This document shows positions 23,111 through 33,330 of a DNA stretch of 64,000 nucleotides, piece by piece (within the stretch, counting starts at the first letter, position 1; each line of letters opens with the position of its first letter). The notes under the pieces were generated by a model that had not been told where the DNA came from, made no database searches, and saw only the letters and a list, made by a program, of their open reading frames with translations. Source of the DNA: Isoetes taiwanensis (Eukaryota > Streptophyta > Lycopodiopsida > Isoetales > Isoetaceae); contig JAJEKV010000018.1 of assembly GCA_021234155.1 (NCBI GenBank), positions 20,505,252-20,569,251 on the forward strand. The letters run 5' to 3'. Both the position numbers and the translations under genes were made by a program.

Positions 23111-23380
23111 CCATACCGATGCAAATACTCCTACATTGGATGGCACAATAAGGCTTGCATATTGTAGTAGCGACTCACAATGCAGCCATAGTGATACAGA
23201 TACTCCTTCATTGGATGGCACAATAAGGCTTGCATATTGTGATGGCCACTCACAAAGTCAGAATGCCTGTTGTGATTACTTTCTTAGTGAAGGAGAACAC
23301 AATTCCCTACAATGGAGAGGCTCCATTCATGTCAGGACAGATCTTAGTCCAATAGGTGGTGAGCATGGCGGTTACTAAAA
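23110..23380 (+). repeat. Duplicated segment with open frame
   Basis: A block beginning GATGGCACAATAAGGCTTGC is present twice, about 85 bases apart (near 23139 and 23214). Both copies are read by one plus-strand frame, 23136-23378, in which DGTIRLAYC appears twice. The frame is not recognised and could be chance; the duplication is clear. Confidence 0.5.
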
Positions 23381-23673
23381 CAACCATATTGTAATGGGTT
23401 GTGTGATGCAAAGATATATTATTATCTTCCACATTGCAACATTAAACTAAATCATACACACGAGTGTCCATTCCCATCCATCAGGCTAGCAATTTCTAGA
23501 ATGGAAATAACAAAGCTGCAGAATGGAGTTGACAACATTCCAACTTCATTTGTTGGGAGGGGACCCAGACAGTGGCAAAATACTCTGGCTATGAAAGAAA
23601 TACATAAAACCTAATAACTGAAGGAGATGTTGAAGATATGGATAAAATGACTCCAGAAAACGGGGATGTTCTT

Positions 23674-23737
23674 CTATTGGACTTAGAACCTCTATGTAGT
23701 CAAATCTATTGGACTTAGAACCTCTATGTAGTCAAAG
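23674..23737. repeat. Perfect 32-bp tandem duplication
   Basis: Units 23674-23705 and 23706-23737 are identical except for the last base. Each begins CTATTGGACTTAGAACCTC. Recent slippage or double-strand-break repair is the likely origin. Confidence 0.85.
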
Positions 23738-23739
23738 AA

Positions 23740-24480
23740 AGTGAGCATTTGAGGCTTCAAATTTTGCATTATAATGAACTGATTATTTTCTTTTGTTATC
23801 TATTGGTAGCTAAAGAGGTGCATCGAGGATGCAAAGGAAGAGAAATAGGCCGTACTGAGATGAGTTAAGCATCATATATCTAAGAAGAAATTGTCGTTTT
23901 CTTCCATGGCTCACAGTTTCCAAACCAATTACTAGTGGTCTACAAATAGCAACATGTGAGATGAAAACAAAAGAGACGAAATCTTAAAAAAAATTATGGA
24001 TAACGTTAAATAATGTATTGGCTTCTAGAGGTTTTCCTTTAGTGCAATAATGGTATTGTGATGAGGAGCAGACGAATTGGAATGTTATTCGAGAGGTCTT
24101 CTTCTGTAAAAAACAACATATCCAGTGAAGGAAAGAATTTGTGTTTTTCACTTGGAACAGTGCTTGCATATGCAAACCAAGAAGCACCTCAGAACTAAGA
24201 ACAAACAACAGTTCCTAGGACAGATTGATAGGTTGCAACTAGCTGCAACACTTGATTAGTACCATGTTCCTCCAGGGATACTGTTTTCATTGTGCTTTAC
24301 TTCTCAACCATAAAAAAAAGACCAAAGTGCCCATGAAAAAAGACCCTATATAAATTTACACTCGCAAAATGTTATAGTCTAGAATAATTCTTAATACATT
24401 TTATGCTCTAGTCTGGGCAATGGATTGGATAGTGTTCTAGTCTTAGAATATACAACAAATGTGAGTATTTCGAGCTGGTC
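23740..24480. other. No gene seen
   Basis: Only short shadow frames; nothing recognisable. Confidence 0.35.
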
Positions 24481-24489
24481 ATAAGGTCT

Positions 24490-24800
24490 TGGAAAGGATG
24501 CAAGAGAAACATCTAATTGCCTGGAATACTATGGTTACAGCCTATGCCTAACATGATGGAGTTGTTGGCTAGAATCTGCTATGAATTACTGTCATTCCCA
24601 TGCTTTGTTCATATGCTGGCTAAAATGCAGGAAGGAATTAAAAATGCTTTAGCATCGCAGTCTTTTAAAAATGACTCTGTAGGTTCTGGCAGTTGGTCTT
24701 TGGAACATGTAGTTTGCAAGGAAAGATTATGTCAAGCTGGTTCATGTTAAAGGTTGAGATACTTCAACGGCAAAGTGAAACTCTTGTTCTAAGATTTGGT
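24490..24800 (+). pseudogene. PPR protein gene fragment
   Basis: Around 24494-24560 the plus strand reads RMQEKHLIAWNTMVTAYA, then a stop, then HDG. This is the signature of a plant PLS-type pentatricopeptide repeat, (M)PE(K/R)N(L/V)(I/V)(A/S)WN(T/A)MI..YAQHG. The next repeat is seen in another frame, LFVHMLAKMQEGIKN. A later stretch near 24715-24745 has LQGKIMSSWFMLK, similar to the QGK.IH..... linker. PPR proteins bind organelle RNA for editing or processing. The stop and frameshifts show this is a dead fragment of at most two to three repeats. Confidence 0.55.
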
Positions 24801-25987
24801 GTCAGTGCACTTCTCATATATTCCATCAAACTAACTTGTGTCTTTAAAGTTTCTTGGCACCAAGAAACTATCTTAATAGAAGAAAGATTATGCAAGCCTA
24901 AAAAGAAAAATATGAGTGACTCTGTTGGAGCAAAGCATTGAACAAGGTATGCCCGCAGTCTATGTAACATGCTGAAAATTCCAAAAACCTAACAATGGAA
25001 GGCACAAGAGCAAAGAATCATAATGAAGAGGATGAGGGCTCTTAGTTGGGTTCCTACTGCCAACATAAACAGGCTTAAAAATCTCTAAAGGGGAAATGCA
25101 TTGGACATAGAAGGGTAACTTGTCAAAGTGGGCCTCCTTGGCTGCATATACATTGATGCCAAACATCCTTTCTAATATATATAATTATAGAAATCTGAAA
25201 GTAGTTACGTTACTGCCCAAGGTTAGCTTCAAGCTCAGGATCTCAACATCAAAGTCAGTATTCACAACATATACAGAGCTTTGTAACAAACACGCTCTAC
25301 TTTGCAAAAGAAAAGCAAATGTCAAATAGAGGTAAGGAAAAATGATGAACCCGGCTCACATCGCGGTATGGAGATCAACAACACTAAGAATGGTAAAAAA
25401 TCAAGAATGTTAGAAAACTTGTAGCACCAGAGGAACAACTCCACAAAACCAAAACACTAGCAGGCACTTTTGCAACCCAACCTTTTGCTTAAAAAACAAC
25501 ACCATGGCAGTTGTTCCTTGCACCCTCCTTTAACAAAAGAAATAGAAACCAAAATTGACTTTAGGATCTGGAATTGACAATTGCATGCAAAACTAGGTAT
25601 GCTACTCCAAGAATCTATAGCAACAGTAGGAATGACCAGACAAGAGAAGGGCATCCATATAAGATCATCGTGCAAGATTAACCACACGAAAACATGCATA
25701 ACGAGACTTCCAATATAAAAATTCTCAAAGTCTTGGGACTTTCACTAGAAGGAAACATCTTTAGAACAAATTTTGACACTTTTTCCAGTTTACTAATTAG
25801 GGAGGATAACCCTTTGTCTAATCTTATATGGTATATCTGTACTAGATACATATTTTGTAAAATAATGAACATGTGTACTTACATGCATTAACGTTGATAA
25901 ATAAATCGAAGCAATTAGTGGACAAAGGTTAAGCAATAAAGCCCTAGCAAAGTGGAGCAACGGAGAGAATATAAAGTACTTTGTGGA
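24800..25987. other. No gene seen
   Basis: AT-rich, with only short frames lacking recognisable domains. It ends at the left target-site duplication of the element that follows. Confidence 0.4.
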
Positions 25988-25995
25988 GCTTAGAG
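25988..25995. repeat. Target-site duplication, left (GCTTAGAG)
   Basis: The eight bases GCTTAGAG are repeated exactly at 29729-29736, directly outside the matching terminal inverted repeats. An 8-bp duplication is usual for hAT-type and some other cut-and-paste transposons; Mutator elements usually give 9. Confidence 0.9.
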
Positions 25996-26013
25996 CCCGG
26001 GGGGTTCACCTCT
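25996..26013 (+). repeat. Left terminal inverted repeat
   Basis: CCCGGGGGGTTCACCTCT, exact reverse complement of 29711-29728. The GC-rich end contrasts sharply with the AT-rich host sequence. Inside it, CATGTGCGT recurs in the subterminal region of both ends. Confidence 0.92.
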
Positions 26014-26604
26014 ATGTAAAGGGGATATGGCATGTGCGTTCCAGGGGTCGGGAGAAACCCCTCCATATACGGATCGCCCCCCATAAAAACCCCTATGTAT
26101 ACAGTCTGGTGTTGGTGAAAAATAATACCTGATTCTATACTTTTACGCCTAGTCCAATCCCTATTGACCCTACCCTTAACCGTATTTTTACGTCAAGTAT
26201 ATCACTAATGTAGCCTACCCTCTGCCTTACATTTACATTCAACCTCCAAATTTTGCAAGCTCCACAAGGTTGGTTGCATATCAATGCTAAATTCATATTA
26301 GTTGAACTTGATTTCAGCCAAATTGCACATCTGGGATTTCTTTCGTGCCTGTAGAGTGGTTGCATAGGACTAGAGGACTGTAGAGCTCCTTGACATGAAG
26401 GATAACTATAGGCATATGTTCCATAAGATCAATGTTTTTATATTATCTACTCCCAATTAACTTCTAAGTATTCTAGACCCAAACATGCTTAAAATTCAAG
26501 GCAATAGTTTAATTCAAGGTTTAGGGTTCAATGGTTCAATGGTCCCTCTTAGTAATCGTAACTACAAGTATGAACAAATAGAATGAGTTACCCTACACAC
26601 TTAC

Positions 26605-26988
26605 AGCAAGGTCAATGACTGAGAGTACGAATAGCATACAAGCAAATATATTCGCAAACAGGGTTCCAATTGGGAGCCATTGAAGTCCATGAAAACTGCT
26701 TCCATTAAGTCTTGCAAGAAGCCACCGGATCCAAATACCTGGAGGAGCAACAATGCAGCCTAACCACAACTTCCTTCTTTCTAAGGATTCGATATCCTTA
26801 AGGAACAAAACCAGAGCTGCCAGCCAAAGAACTGTGGTGATGAAAGAAAAGATAAGTCCTGAACAATTGCGAAACCAACGATGTTTGTGGTATTCTTGAA
26901 TTATCATCTTTATGTTTCTTAAGAAACCATAAAACCATGTATGCACTATCAGCACCAACAGTAAAAGACATTAATGATACTTCAGTTC
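26605..26988 (-). pseudogene. FEX: Fluoride exporter (CrcB/FEX) C-terminal exon, captured
   Basis: The minus-strand exon starts after a TTTGGCAG acceptor at 26988 with GTEVSLMSFTVGADSA. After one frameshift it continues with VLFLKDIESLERRKLWLGCI, then APPGIWIRWLLARLNG and LQWLPIGTLFANI, and ends at a CT|GTAAGT donor at 26605. These motifs match the second CrcB domain of the plant double-domain fluoride exporter. The family forms a membrane channel that expels fluoride; the segments are hydrophobic, as expected for transmembrane helices. The frameshift near 26880 makes this copy non-functional. The upstream CrcB exon is at 27170-27065. Confidence 0.75.
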
Positions 26989-27064
26989 CTGCCAAATAAG
27001 AAATATAATGTTAATATATTGCAATGAAGTTAGTGCAATAAAACCAACTCATCTATTAGAATAC

Positions 27065-27170
27065 CACAAAGTGCCCGCAACCAATATTGATGTTATAAGA
27101 ACAAGTATACTTTGAACCCATGATGAGAATGTGGTGATGCTTCCCATAAGTCCAGTGGAGAGCCCAACGG
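27065..27170 (-). pseudogene. FEX: Fluoride exporter (CrcB/FEX) exon with conserved core
   Basis: A 106-base minus-strand exon is bounded by TTTTAG at 27171-27176 and a GTATTC donor at 27064. It encodes VGLSTGLMGSITTFSSWVQ. The string G.TTFSSW is the most conserved core of CrcB/FEX proteins, containing the pore-lining TTFSS segment. It sits directly upstream of the C-terminal CrcB exon, in the order expected of the parental gene. The first CrcB domain and N-terminus were not found. Confidence 0.8.
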
Positions 27171-27578
27171 CTAAAATATAGAAGCTTCAACGTAGTTTTA
27201 CATGATACAAGTCCATGTGAAAATTGTGACTTTTTCTTTGCTTAAAGCTTATGTAATTCTAGTGACTAAAAAAGACCTCGGCAACACTACACAGATGCCA
27301 GCATATTTTGTACGACTGCTATTGTCATTATGATAATTGATATCTGCAAAGAAATAAGTATTACTTATCCGCAAAGCATCCATAAGTACAAGATTTTCTA
27401 CCACCAACCTGGGAAGGGCATCGCGATTACTTCATGAGATCACCATGCATAGCGGATTACACTCATAAGTTACAAGTTCATACCTTGACATTGATCTTCA
27501 TTAACGCGTTTGCAAAGTATTGGGGATCTGATTTCCTAATATTTTTAAGTAGGCAACACTGCGAAATGATTCCAATTT

Positions 27579-27845
27579 CTATCTCACATGTTCTCTTAAG
27601 ATCGCCTCGGGAAAAATATATCCAAATAAGATGCTGAAGGTATCCAATAAACTTTCATGATATTTGGCATATAATGAAACCAAATGCTGCCACAAGCTGC
27701 CATCTACAAAGCAATCAATAAGAAAATCAGCAAGTTGCCAACTACCAAGCACGAGAGCACCAACCATATAAAGATCCATTGTTATCCGAAGCAAACTAAA
27801 AGAATATCTAGCTGCTGCCCCTAGCAACAGAGTGCCCTTTGACAA
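27579..27845 (-). other. Unidentified open frame in the capturing element
   Basis: The frame has 88 codons with LLGAAARYSFSLLRITMDL and GSWQLADFLIDCFVDGSLW. It is hydrophobic to amphipathic and lies between the ARGONAUTE and fluoride-exporter pieces. It could be an additional exon of either gene or a third captured gene; no family is recognised. Confidence 0.3.
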
Positions 27846-28029
27846 AGTGCTTTTAGGGAGTTAGTTGGATCGCTCAAGTTGCCTCTAAAGACTTCATGAA
27901 GTGGATTTTTTCAAACGCGTCAGTAACAATAAAAAAATGATAATTAAATTAAACCTCACAATGAAGTGAAGTAAATGAAATTCAAGGTTAATGTATACCA
28001 TTCTAGAAGTGATGCACATGTTAATTAAT

Positions 28030-28330
28030 CCTCGACAGAACTTCTGTAAAGCCCGGGATCTGCGCAGCAAAATTTAAGCAGGCCAGCGCAGACCCTACCT
28101 CCATTAACCATTTTCTCGCATCACAACAATCGGACCAAGATTAAGCATCTTCAAGCACAATTCAGTTCCAGATCAGACCTCAGTCTCACCTTATTTCGCA
28201 TGTCCCATCTTCCACATACTGGAACGTGCTCCTTTATTGAACCAGAATCATGGAACTTGAGCCATGTTTTCTTGCACTTCAATACCAAACTCACAAGCAA
28301 ACTTATCTCTTGTGTAAGCGTTGGCCCTGA
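28030..28330 (-). pseudogene. AGO: ARGONAUTE L2/MID-proximal fragment
   Basis: The minus strand contains AYTRDKFACEFGIEVQENMA (about 28310-28250). A frame change leads to LKFHDSGSIKEHVPVCGRWD and MRNK, ending at a GTGAGA donor at about 28190, then KMVNGGRV in the next exon (about 28110). These match, in order, the linker after the PAZ domain in plant ARGONAUTE proteins (FGI.....L..V.AR.LP.P.L..H..G.......G.W.M..KK...GG). The usual VEARVLPAP segment is missing and the frame is shifted, so this is a damaged copy. Confidence 0.7.
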
Positions 28331-28402
28331 CTGTCTGTATTATAAAAATTTCATCATCATATTCAATGCCACCTAACACACTAATCCCCTGTTAAAAGAT
28401 AC

Positions 28403-28519
28403 CTCCAGAATGAACTGCTCTCTCTCTTGTGGTCGCTTACATGTGACCCTACGAATGCCATCAACTTGAGACTGCTGAAGGCGTTTCATATATCGCTGTC
28501 CTTCTACGATTTTACAAAC
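28403..28519 (-). pseudogene. AGO: ARGONAUTE PAZ-end exon, captured
   Basis: This intact 117-base minus-strand exon lies between a GTGGCAG acceptor and a GTATCT donor. It reads VCKIVEGQRYMKRLQQSQVD then GIRRVTCKRPQEREQFILE. The phrase VCKIVEGQRY.KRL is diagnostic for eukaryotic ARGONAUTE proteins at the end of the PAZ domain. PAZ holds the 3' end of the guide small RNA. It joins in phase to the exon at 28645 and upward (…LPME|VCK…). No stop is present in this exon. Confidence 0.9.
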
Positions 28520-28644
28520 CTGCCACAAATTTACAGCATAGTCAAGAGATTTCAAACTACTATTTAAAAGATACACATGCAAGCAAACAACTCAACCAAC
28601 AAGAGGCAAAACCTTGAAAGCCCTTTTAATGGAACAGCTCTTAC

Positions 28645-28752
28645 CTCCATTGGTAAGAAATTCTTCCCATCTTTGCCAACACACAGGCATGGGAGCAATG
28701 GGTAGCTTATTTCATGATTGTAGGTTTCACGAAAATAATCAGTCACACCAAG
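28645..28752 (-). pseudogene. AGO: ARGONAUTE PAZ exon, captured (5' end lost)
   Basis: On the minus strand this segment reads VTDYFRETYNHEISYPLLPC then LCVGKDGKNFLPME, ending at a GAG|GTAAGA donor (28645). It is the PAZ segment V..YF...Y.....LPCL.VG.....LPME of plant ARGONAUTEs. No acceptor is visible upstream of it, and an in-frame stop lies just beyond, so the capture boundary probably lies near 28752. The remainder of the N-terminal half of ARGONAUTE was not found in the element. Confidence 0.85.
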
Positions 28753-28790
28753 TACGTTTTACAAGGGAGAGTTTAAAATAGAAATAATAG

Positions 28791-29005
28791 AGGACCCACA
28801 TGCATCATTTACATATCTATGCATTATGGGTGGAGTATTTCTTAACAAAACCATTTATCTGGAATGCTCAAACTCTGCAAGAACGAGTCTCAAAACAGAG
28901 GACCCACATGCATCATTTACAGATCTATGCGTTATGGGTAGAGTATCTCTTTACAAAACCATTTATCTGGAATGCTCAAACTCTGTAAGAACGAGTCTCA
29001 AAATT
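28791..29005. repeat. 108-bp tandem duplication in the capturing element
   Basis: Units of about 108 bases (about 28791-28897 and 28899-29005) start GAGGACCCACATGCATCATT and differ at only a few positions. The duplication lies between the ARGONAUTE exon and the 29131-29199 exon-like piece. Confidence 0.85.
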
Positions 29006-29130
29006 GAAAAACCATGCCAGTATCGTCCACCACTTGAAGTATAATGAGAAGGAATTTTTAGCAAATAATGGCACCCGAAATGCTCAAAACCTGCACCAAA
29101 TCTTGCATATTCATTAAGAAAATTTCAAAC

Positions 29131-29199
29131 CTGAGATGAAGCGTCTTCATTAGCAGGAGACAGTTCCTCTTGGACTGAAATCGTGACCACATGATCATC
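29131..29199 (-). pseudogene. Exon-like 69-bp piece of unknown origin
   Basis: A perfect 23-codon stretch lies between a CTTATAG acceptor and a CAG|GTTTG donor, minus strand. It encodes DDHVVTISVQEELSPANED and a short tail. The acidic, polar sequence could be from the cytosolic N-terminus of the fluoride exporter or from a third gene. It is too short to assign. Confidence 0.4.
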
Positions 29200-29710
29200 C
29201 TATAAGGATTTTGCACCAACATTTATGGCGGTTGCCCTCATTGTGTTAGCTCAAATCCCATATATTCAAGATGATTGCAGCATCAAGGCCGAAAACTTGT
29301 ATAGAACAGACCCAGAAATCCAGACCCAAAAACTTGTAGAAACGGCCGAAATGGAGGCACGGGAAGGTTGAGCCACAAAACAAAACAAAAGTATACTTCT
29401 AATCCGTTAATCCGTTCATAAGAAACTATAAAACCAAGTTTTCTGATGCAAAAACTGTACAGGGAAAAAAAAAATTTAAAACATACCTCCGGAAATCCAA
29501 GGACTCTTAAACATATCTTCCCGGCAACCAGCAAAGCGTCTAACCCCCTTAACGTATTTCTAAGTGCATATCCCTGCAGGAAAATGGCTCCTCAACCCGT
29601 GGAAATACAGCTCCTCCGGCGCCAAAACGTGGGAGACACCTTAAGTATACGTACTTCAAAAACTCAAAAAAACCCCTTCATCGCCCACGCACATGTTTTA
29701 TACGGAAAAA

Positions 29711-29728
29711 AGAGGTGAACCCCCCGGG
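29711..29728 (-). repeat. Right terminal inverted repeat
   Basis: Exact reverse complement of 25996-26013, followed directly by the second GCTTAGAG target duplication (29729-29736). Confidence 0.92.
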
Positions 29729-29739
29729 GCTTAGAGTAG

Positions 29740-30660
29740 CTATCTAAACTTGGAGCTAGGCTATATGGCCGAGAGTGTTTTTGAAATACTTCACTCTGCA
29801 TACCAAACTTCAATAAATAGGTTCTTAGTGGGGTTTTGGAGTGGTATTTTCAAGTGGACTGAATTGGGTGGAAGGCATCTTTAATCTTGAGATATTTTAA
29901 TATTTTGTTCTAGAAGGAGCTTGATATCATTAGTAGAGTACAATTTTGTTAGAAGATTGATTGGATAAGTGACTGAACTAGTTGGATGCAGCCTTGCCTG
30001 TTCTATTATATATCATGAACTTTATTGGAAGCTTGCCTAATTTTCATAAAAACAATCAAATATGGGCTACATTAGATGGAGGTTACCTAACAAGGGTTGC
30101 TTCACATCCGGGGGTTAAATGCCCCCCAATGTGAAGCATGACTTGTCCAACACCTGCCATGATATCCCATAGCGGATCTCCATTCTCAACGGGTCACTCT
30201 CCTCAGCTCTTGTTGCTTCAAATCGGCTGCTAACTCCATATAGAATCTAAGCCTCGTCGAAGGCGACTAGTCCAGTGGTAATCTCCCTTTTATCAAGATC
30301 CCATTTCGGGATGCCCAATGTAAGATTCACATTGTATGGGTCCCATGAGTGGTCTCCGTGGACGTTAAAAAACTCTATTCTATTTTATTCTTCACATGGC
30401 ACTGGAATTCACACCTTACCCTATAACACCCTTACCTCCACCCCCCCAACCCTGCATTTCCGCTAGTTATTTATTGAATTGAGGTACTCCTTAAAACCCT
30501 ACTCCTGAGGCTGATTAAACGCTTCATAAAGTGAAAAGTAAGAATTAGTTGGAGCATGTGGTCCAAAGGATATGCCATTCGTTTGTTGGGTATAATGTTG
30601 AACTACAAATGGGCACGTGGTTCAACATGCTTCGATTCAAAATTAAGAAATTCTTTGGGT
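29740..30660. other. No gene seen
   Basis: Mixed-composition sequence with short frames only. ATTCTATTTTATTC near 30370 is a short reverse-complement echo of the microsatellite that follows. Confidence 0.35.
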
Positions 30661-30671
30661 CAATGGTTAAA

Positions 30672-30763
30672 TATAGAATAGAATAGAATAGAATAGAATA
30701 GAATAGAATAGAATAGAATAGAATAGAATAGAATAGAGTAGAGTAGAGTAGAATAGAATAGAA
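30672..30763. repeat. (GAATA)n microsatellite
   Basis: About 18 near-perfect pentamers of GAATA with a few GAGTA variants toward the right end. Confidence 0.95.
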
Positions 30764-30764
30764 T

Positions 30765-31735
30765 TAGTGTCCCTAGTGCCATGAGGCCACCGGACTGATG
30801 TAGCATAGGCGAGCTATCCCAGAGGATTGCTACGAGCGCATCATGCCGCACCCCGCTTATACTTGGCATCTTGACCATGCGAGGGTGCGTCACTATCATC
30901 AACTTTTAGCTCTGTGCATTGCGGGCTTTAATGTCACACATTTTTACAGTGGTTCATATTACAAGCCCTTTCTCTTTGTGCACCTCCCGGTGTCTAATTA
31001 CCATCTCCTTGATTGCATTTGCTAGTTCCGCTTCTTTTCTTCGTATGTTGTACATTCATTGAGCATGTGATTCTCGTCCGGAAAAATTTTCGGCATCTAC
31101 TTTAATAACCAAAATATTCCAACATTAACCAAAAATTCTGGACAGCCCCCCCCCCCGGGCAACAAAATTCGGGATATGACTAATAGTGCACGAGGTGTCT
31201 TGCATATGATTCTCTAGCAAATTTATTTTATTTCTAATTGTGGTGACGATGATGATAGGAATATTTAGGTGTTCTTCCATTTTCTTAGGTTGCTAGAGAT
31301 ACAAACATTGAGTTATTACTACATTGAGATATTTGCTTGAAAACTTTAGCACTTTCATTGGGATGAACCTAGTCTACATGTAGTGAATTAATTAACCAAC
31401 TTGAGTTCAATTAATGGCATAATGTGGCAATCGAAAGGAGCGAAGGAGATATGGTGGGTTTTGTTAGTTCTAACATTGTTCATTGAGTTTATGATATGAG
31501 ATTGCTTTGACAATGTAATTTGAAACTTCAATGTCATTTTCCCCATTGAAATAACTGAGGTTTCAAACAAAGGTTACAAAATGTTGAATTTTGAGGAACG
31601 TGTAGCTCCTTTTTGAGTATCAAATTTCAAATATGTGTTCTATTTAACGAACATTTTGAGACATCCATTCTATATGCACCATAATAGTTGTTCTTTTTGG
31701 TCATATCACATTAATTGAACCGACAATATTAGACA
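30765..31735. other. No gene seen
   Basis: Contains a GGTTCATATTACAAGCCCT stretch at about 30952 echoing the start of the window, and a C-tract at about 31147-31158. No coding signal. Confidence 0.4.
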
Positions 31736-31739
31736 ATAT

Positions 31740-32136
31740 GGTGATATTAATAGCAACATCTATTGTGACATATACTATGGCTGCACGAGCATTGACAGAA
31801 TTTGTGTTGTGACATTAAAGGTGCTATTACATTTGATGCTAATAACAACATGTATAATGTCATTGGTGAGCATTGACACTAATTTTGGTGTTATATGTGT
31901 AACAACTAGTGACGCTATAGTTGATGCTAGTAGCAACATCTATAGCTCCATGACAAAGTTACTGACACTCTGTGACACTGTGGGTGACACAAAGAGTGAG
32001 TCTATAGGTGACACGAATTGTGGCACCTATAGCATCAGATATATTTGAATGTCACCAATAATGTCATAGTGTATATATTTTTCAATGCTCTGATGACGTT
32101 CTGATGACACAAATTGACCACTTCTCTTGTAGTAAT
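31740..32136. mobile_element. CACTA-like transposon end with subterminal repeats
   Basis: Three imperfect repeats ~90 bases apart share the phrase GCTA(G/A)TA(G/A)CAACATCTAT (near 31748, 31840, 31927). TGACAC/GTGACA motifs are dense up to a right terminus reading ACTTCTCTTGTAGTA. In reverse complement that terminus begins TACTACAAGAGAAGT, close to the CACTACAAGA end of EnSpm/CACTA elements. The left end was not found and the terminal base pattern is degenerate. Confidence 0.45.
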
Positions 32137-32440
32137 ATTGTGCAGTTTAGTATGTCTCACAATGTCTCAAATGAGTGGATGGGATAGAATCATCTTCTTT
32201 AAATCTAGTTGTGGCAAGGCCACAGGAAGTATCAGTTCATCTAGATGTAATAGGAGCTATTGCGACTCCACCTATGACATCTTCTTTTGTATTTCAATCA
32301 TCACAATCTCTACAGACTTCTAAGACTATAATGGAGCATAGTGATGGTTCAATCATTGTTATATCTTTCATTAGATATTGCTAAAACTTATGACAATATG
32401 AGATGGAGTTTTCTCAGTATGGTTATGTTGGTTTTTAGAC
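32110..32440 (+). pseudogene. LINE reverse transcriptase fragment, upstream part
   Basis: The last part (32362-32438) reads SLDIAKTYDNMRWSFL, the motif A region of a LINE polymerase (LD.AKAYD...W). The same 77 bases recur at 34738-34814, where the reverse transcriptase continues. The LINE was therefore split by the ~2.3-kb block between them, which carries a 77-bp duplication at its edges. Confidence 0.6.
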
Positions 32441-32489
32441 AATCTTGAAGATCAGCTCTGGTAAAAACATAGTACATACTTGACCGCCC

Positions 32490-33330
32490 GTGATGAACTA
32501 AAAAAGGCTCAGGAGGCCATGGCTAAATTGGAGGCTCTCCACGCTTCACTGCAGGCTCAAGTTAACACTCTCATGGACCAGCTCACGACCAAGGACCAGC
32601 TCCTTTAGGATACTCTAGCCCTTTATCAAAGTCTTTAAGAGGAGTTTCAAGCACAACGGCATGCCACCACTCAACATCAGCTCCACATCACTGAAATGGA
32701 AGGCCTTGTAACTGCTGCACACATACATGTCAAATCTTTGGAAATCCAATTTCAAAATTCTGTTAAAGCCGAAAATCATAGATGATACGGAAATTGCTGG
32801 CCTTCAGCTCCAAGTCTCATCTATGGGTGCTTCATCTTCTCACCCTGGTCAGGCTCAACGGAAGCTTAAAGAACTTAAGCACATTGTTGATGAGAAGACA
32901 AATCAAATTCAAGATCTGTGCCATCAACTTCATCAAGTTGAACAATCTGCGAAAGATGCCCACCTCAACATAGAACGATGCACATCAGTCAGGATTATTC
33001 CTTGCCCACGGGCTATCTGGACTACGTCAAAGCATGTTGATCTTTCTTATACGTTGGCTCAGTGCCTCTGGATCTGTAGAAGGGCCGATGACTGTCAATG
33101 ATTTTTGCGTCTCTGGCCCGGACTGGTTTTTGTGTCTCTGGCGCGGGGTTTTCTGTGCCTGGTAAATTTTCACCTGATACATTTTGAAGATCTTCAGTTC
33201 TTTATCTTTCGCACTGTTCAACCTATGGCTTATGTACTTCATGACTTATATCTTGCTTACTCTCAAGCAAAGTTCTCAGAGCGCCACCCCTTAGCTTTCA
33301 CGGGCAATGAGTCTGCTATTTTGGTACTCT
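32490..33330 (+). pseudogene. Coiled-coil protein pseudogene, possibly gag-like
   Basis: The plus-strand frame from ~32490 begins ARDELKKAQEAMAKLEALHA and continues as a heptad-rich coiled coil (TLMDQLTTKDQLL, stop, DTLALYQSL, stop, EEFQAQRHAT). After a frameshift it resumes at 32780-33100 with GLQLQVSSMGASS and LKELKHIVDEKTNQIQDLCH. The stops and shift show inactivation. Long coiled coils of this sort occur in retrotransposon capsid proteins and in many host proteins; nothing diagnostic is present. Confidence 0.4.

Larger units (their letters stand above)
25996..29728. mobile_element. 3.73-kb TIR transposon carrying host gene pieces
   Basis: Both ends carry the perfect 18-base inverted repeat CCCGGGGGGTTCACCTCT (25996-26013 and 29711-29728). 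A perfect 8-bp target duplication flanks them. No transposase is present. Inside, all on the minus strand, are exons of an ARGONAUTE gene (about 28030-28750), exons of a CrcB/FEX fluoride exporter gene (26605-27170), an exon-like 69-base piece (29131-29199) and an unidentified open frame (27579-27845). The element is thus a non-autonomous, gene-capturing transposon of the Pack-TIR kind. The intact ends and duplication indicate insertion not long ago relative to its neighbours. The superfamily is uncertain: the TIR does not begin with the usual hAT CA(G/A). Confidence 0.88.
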
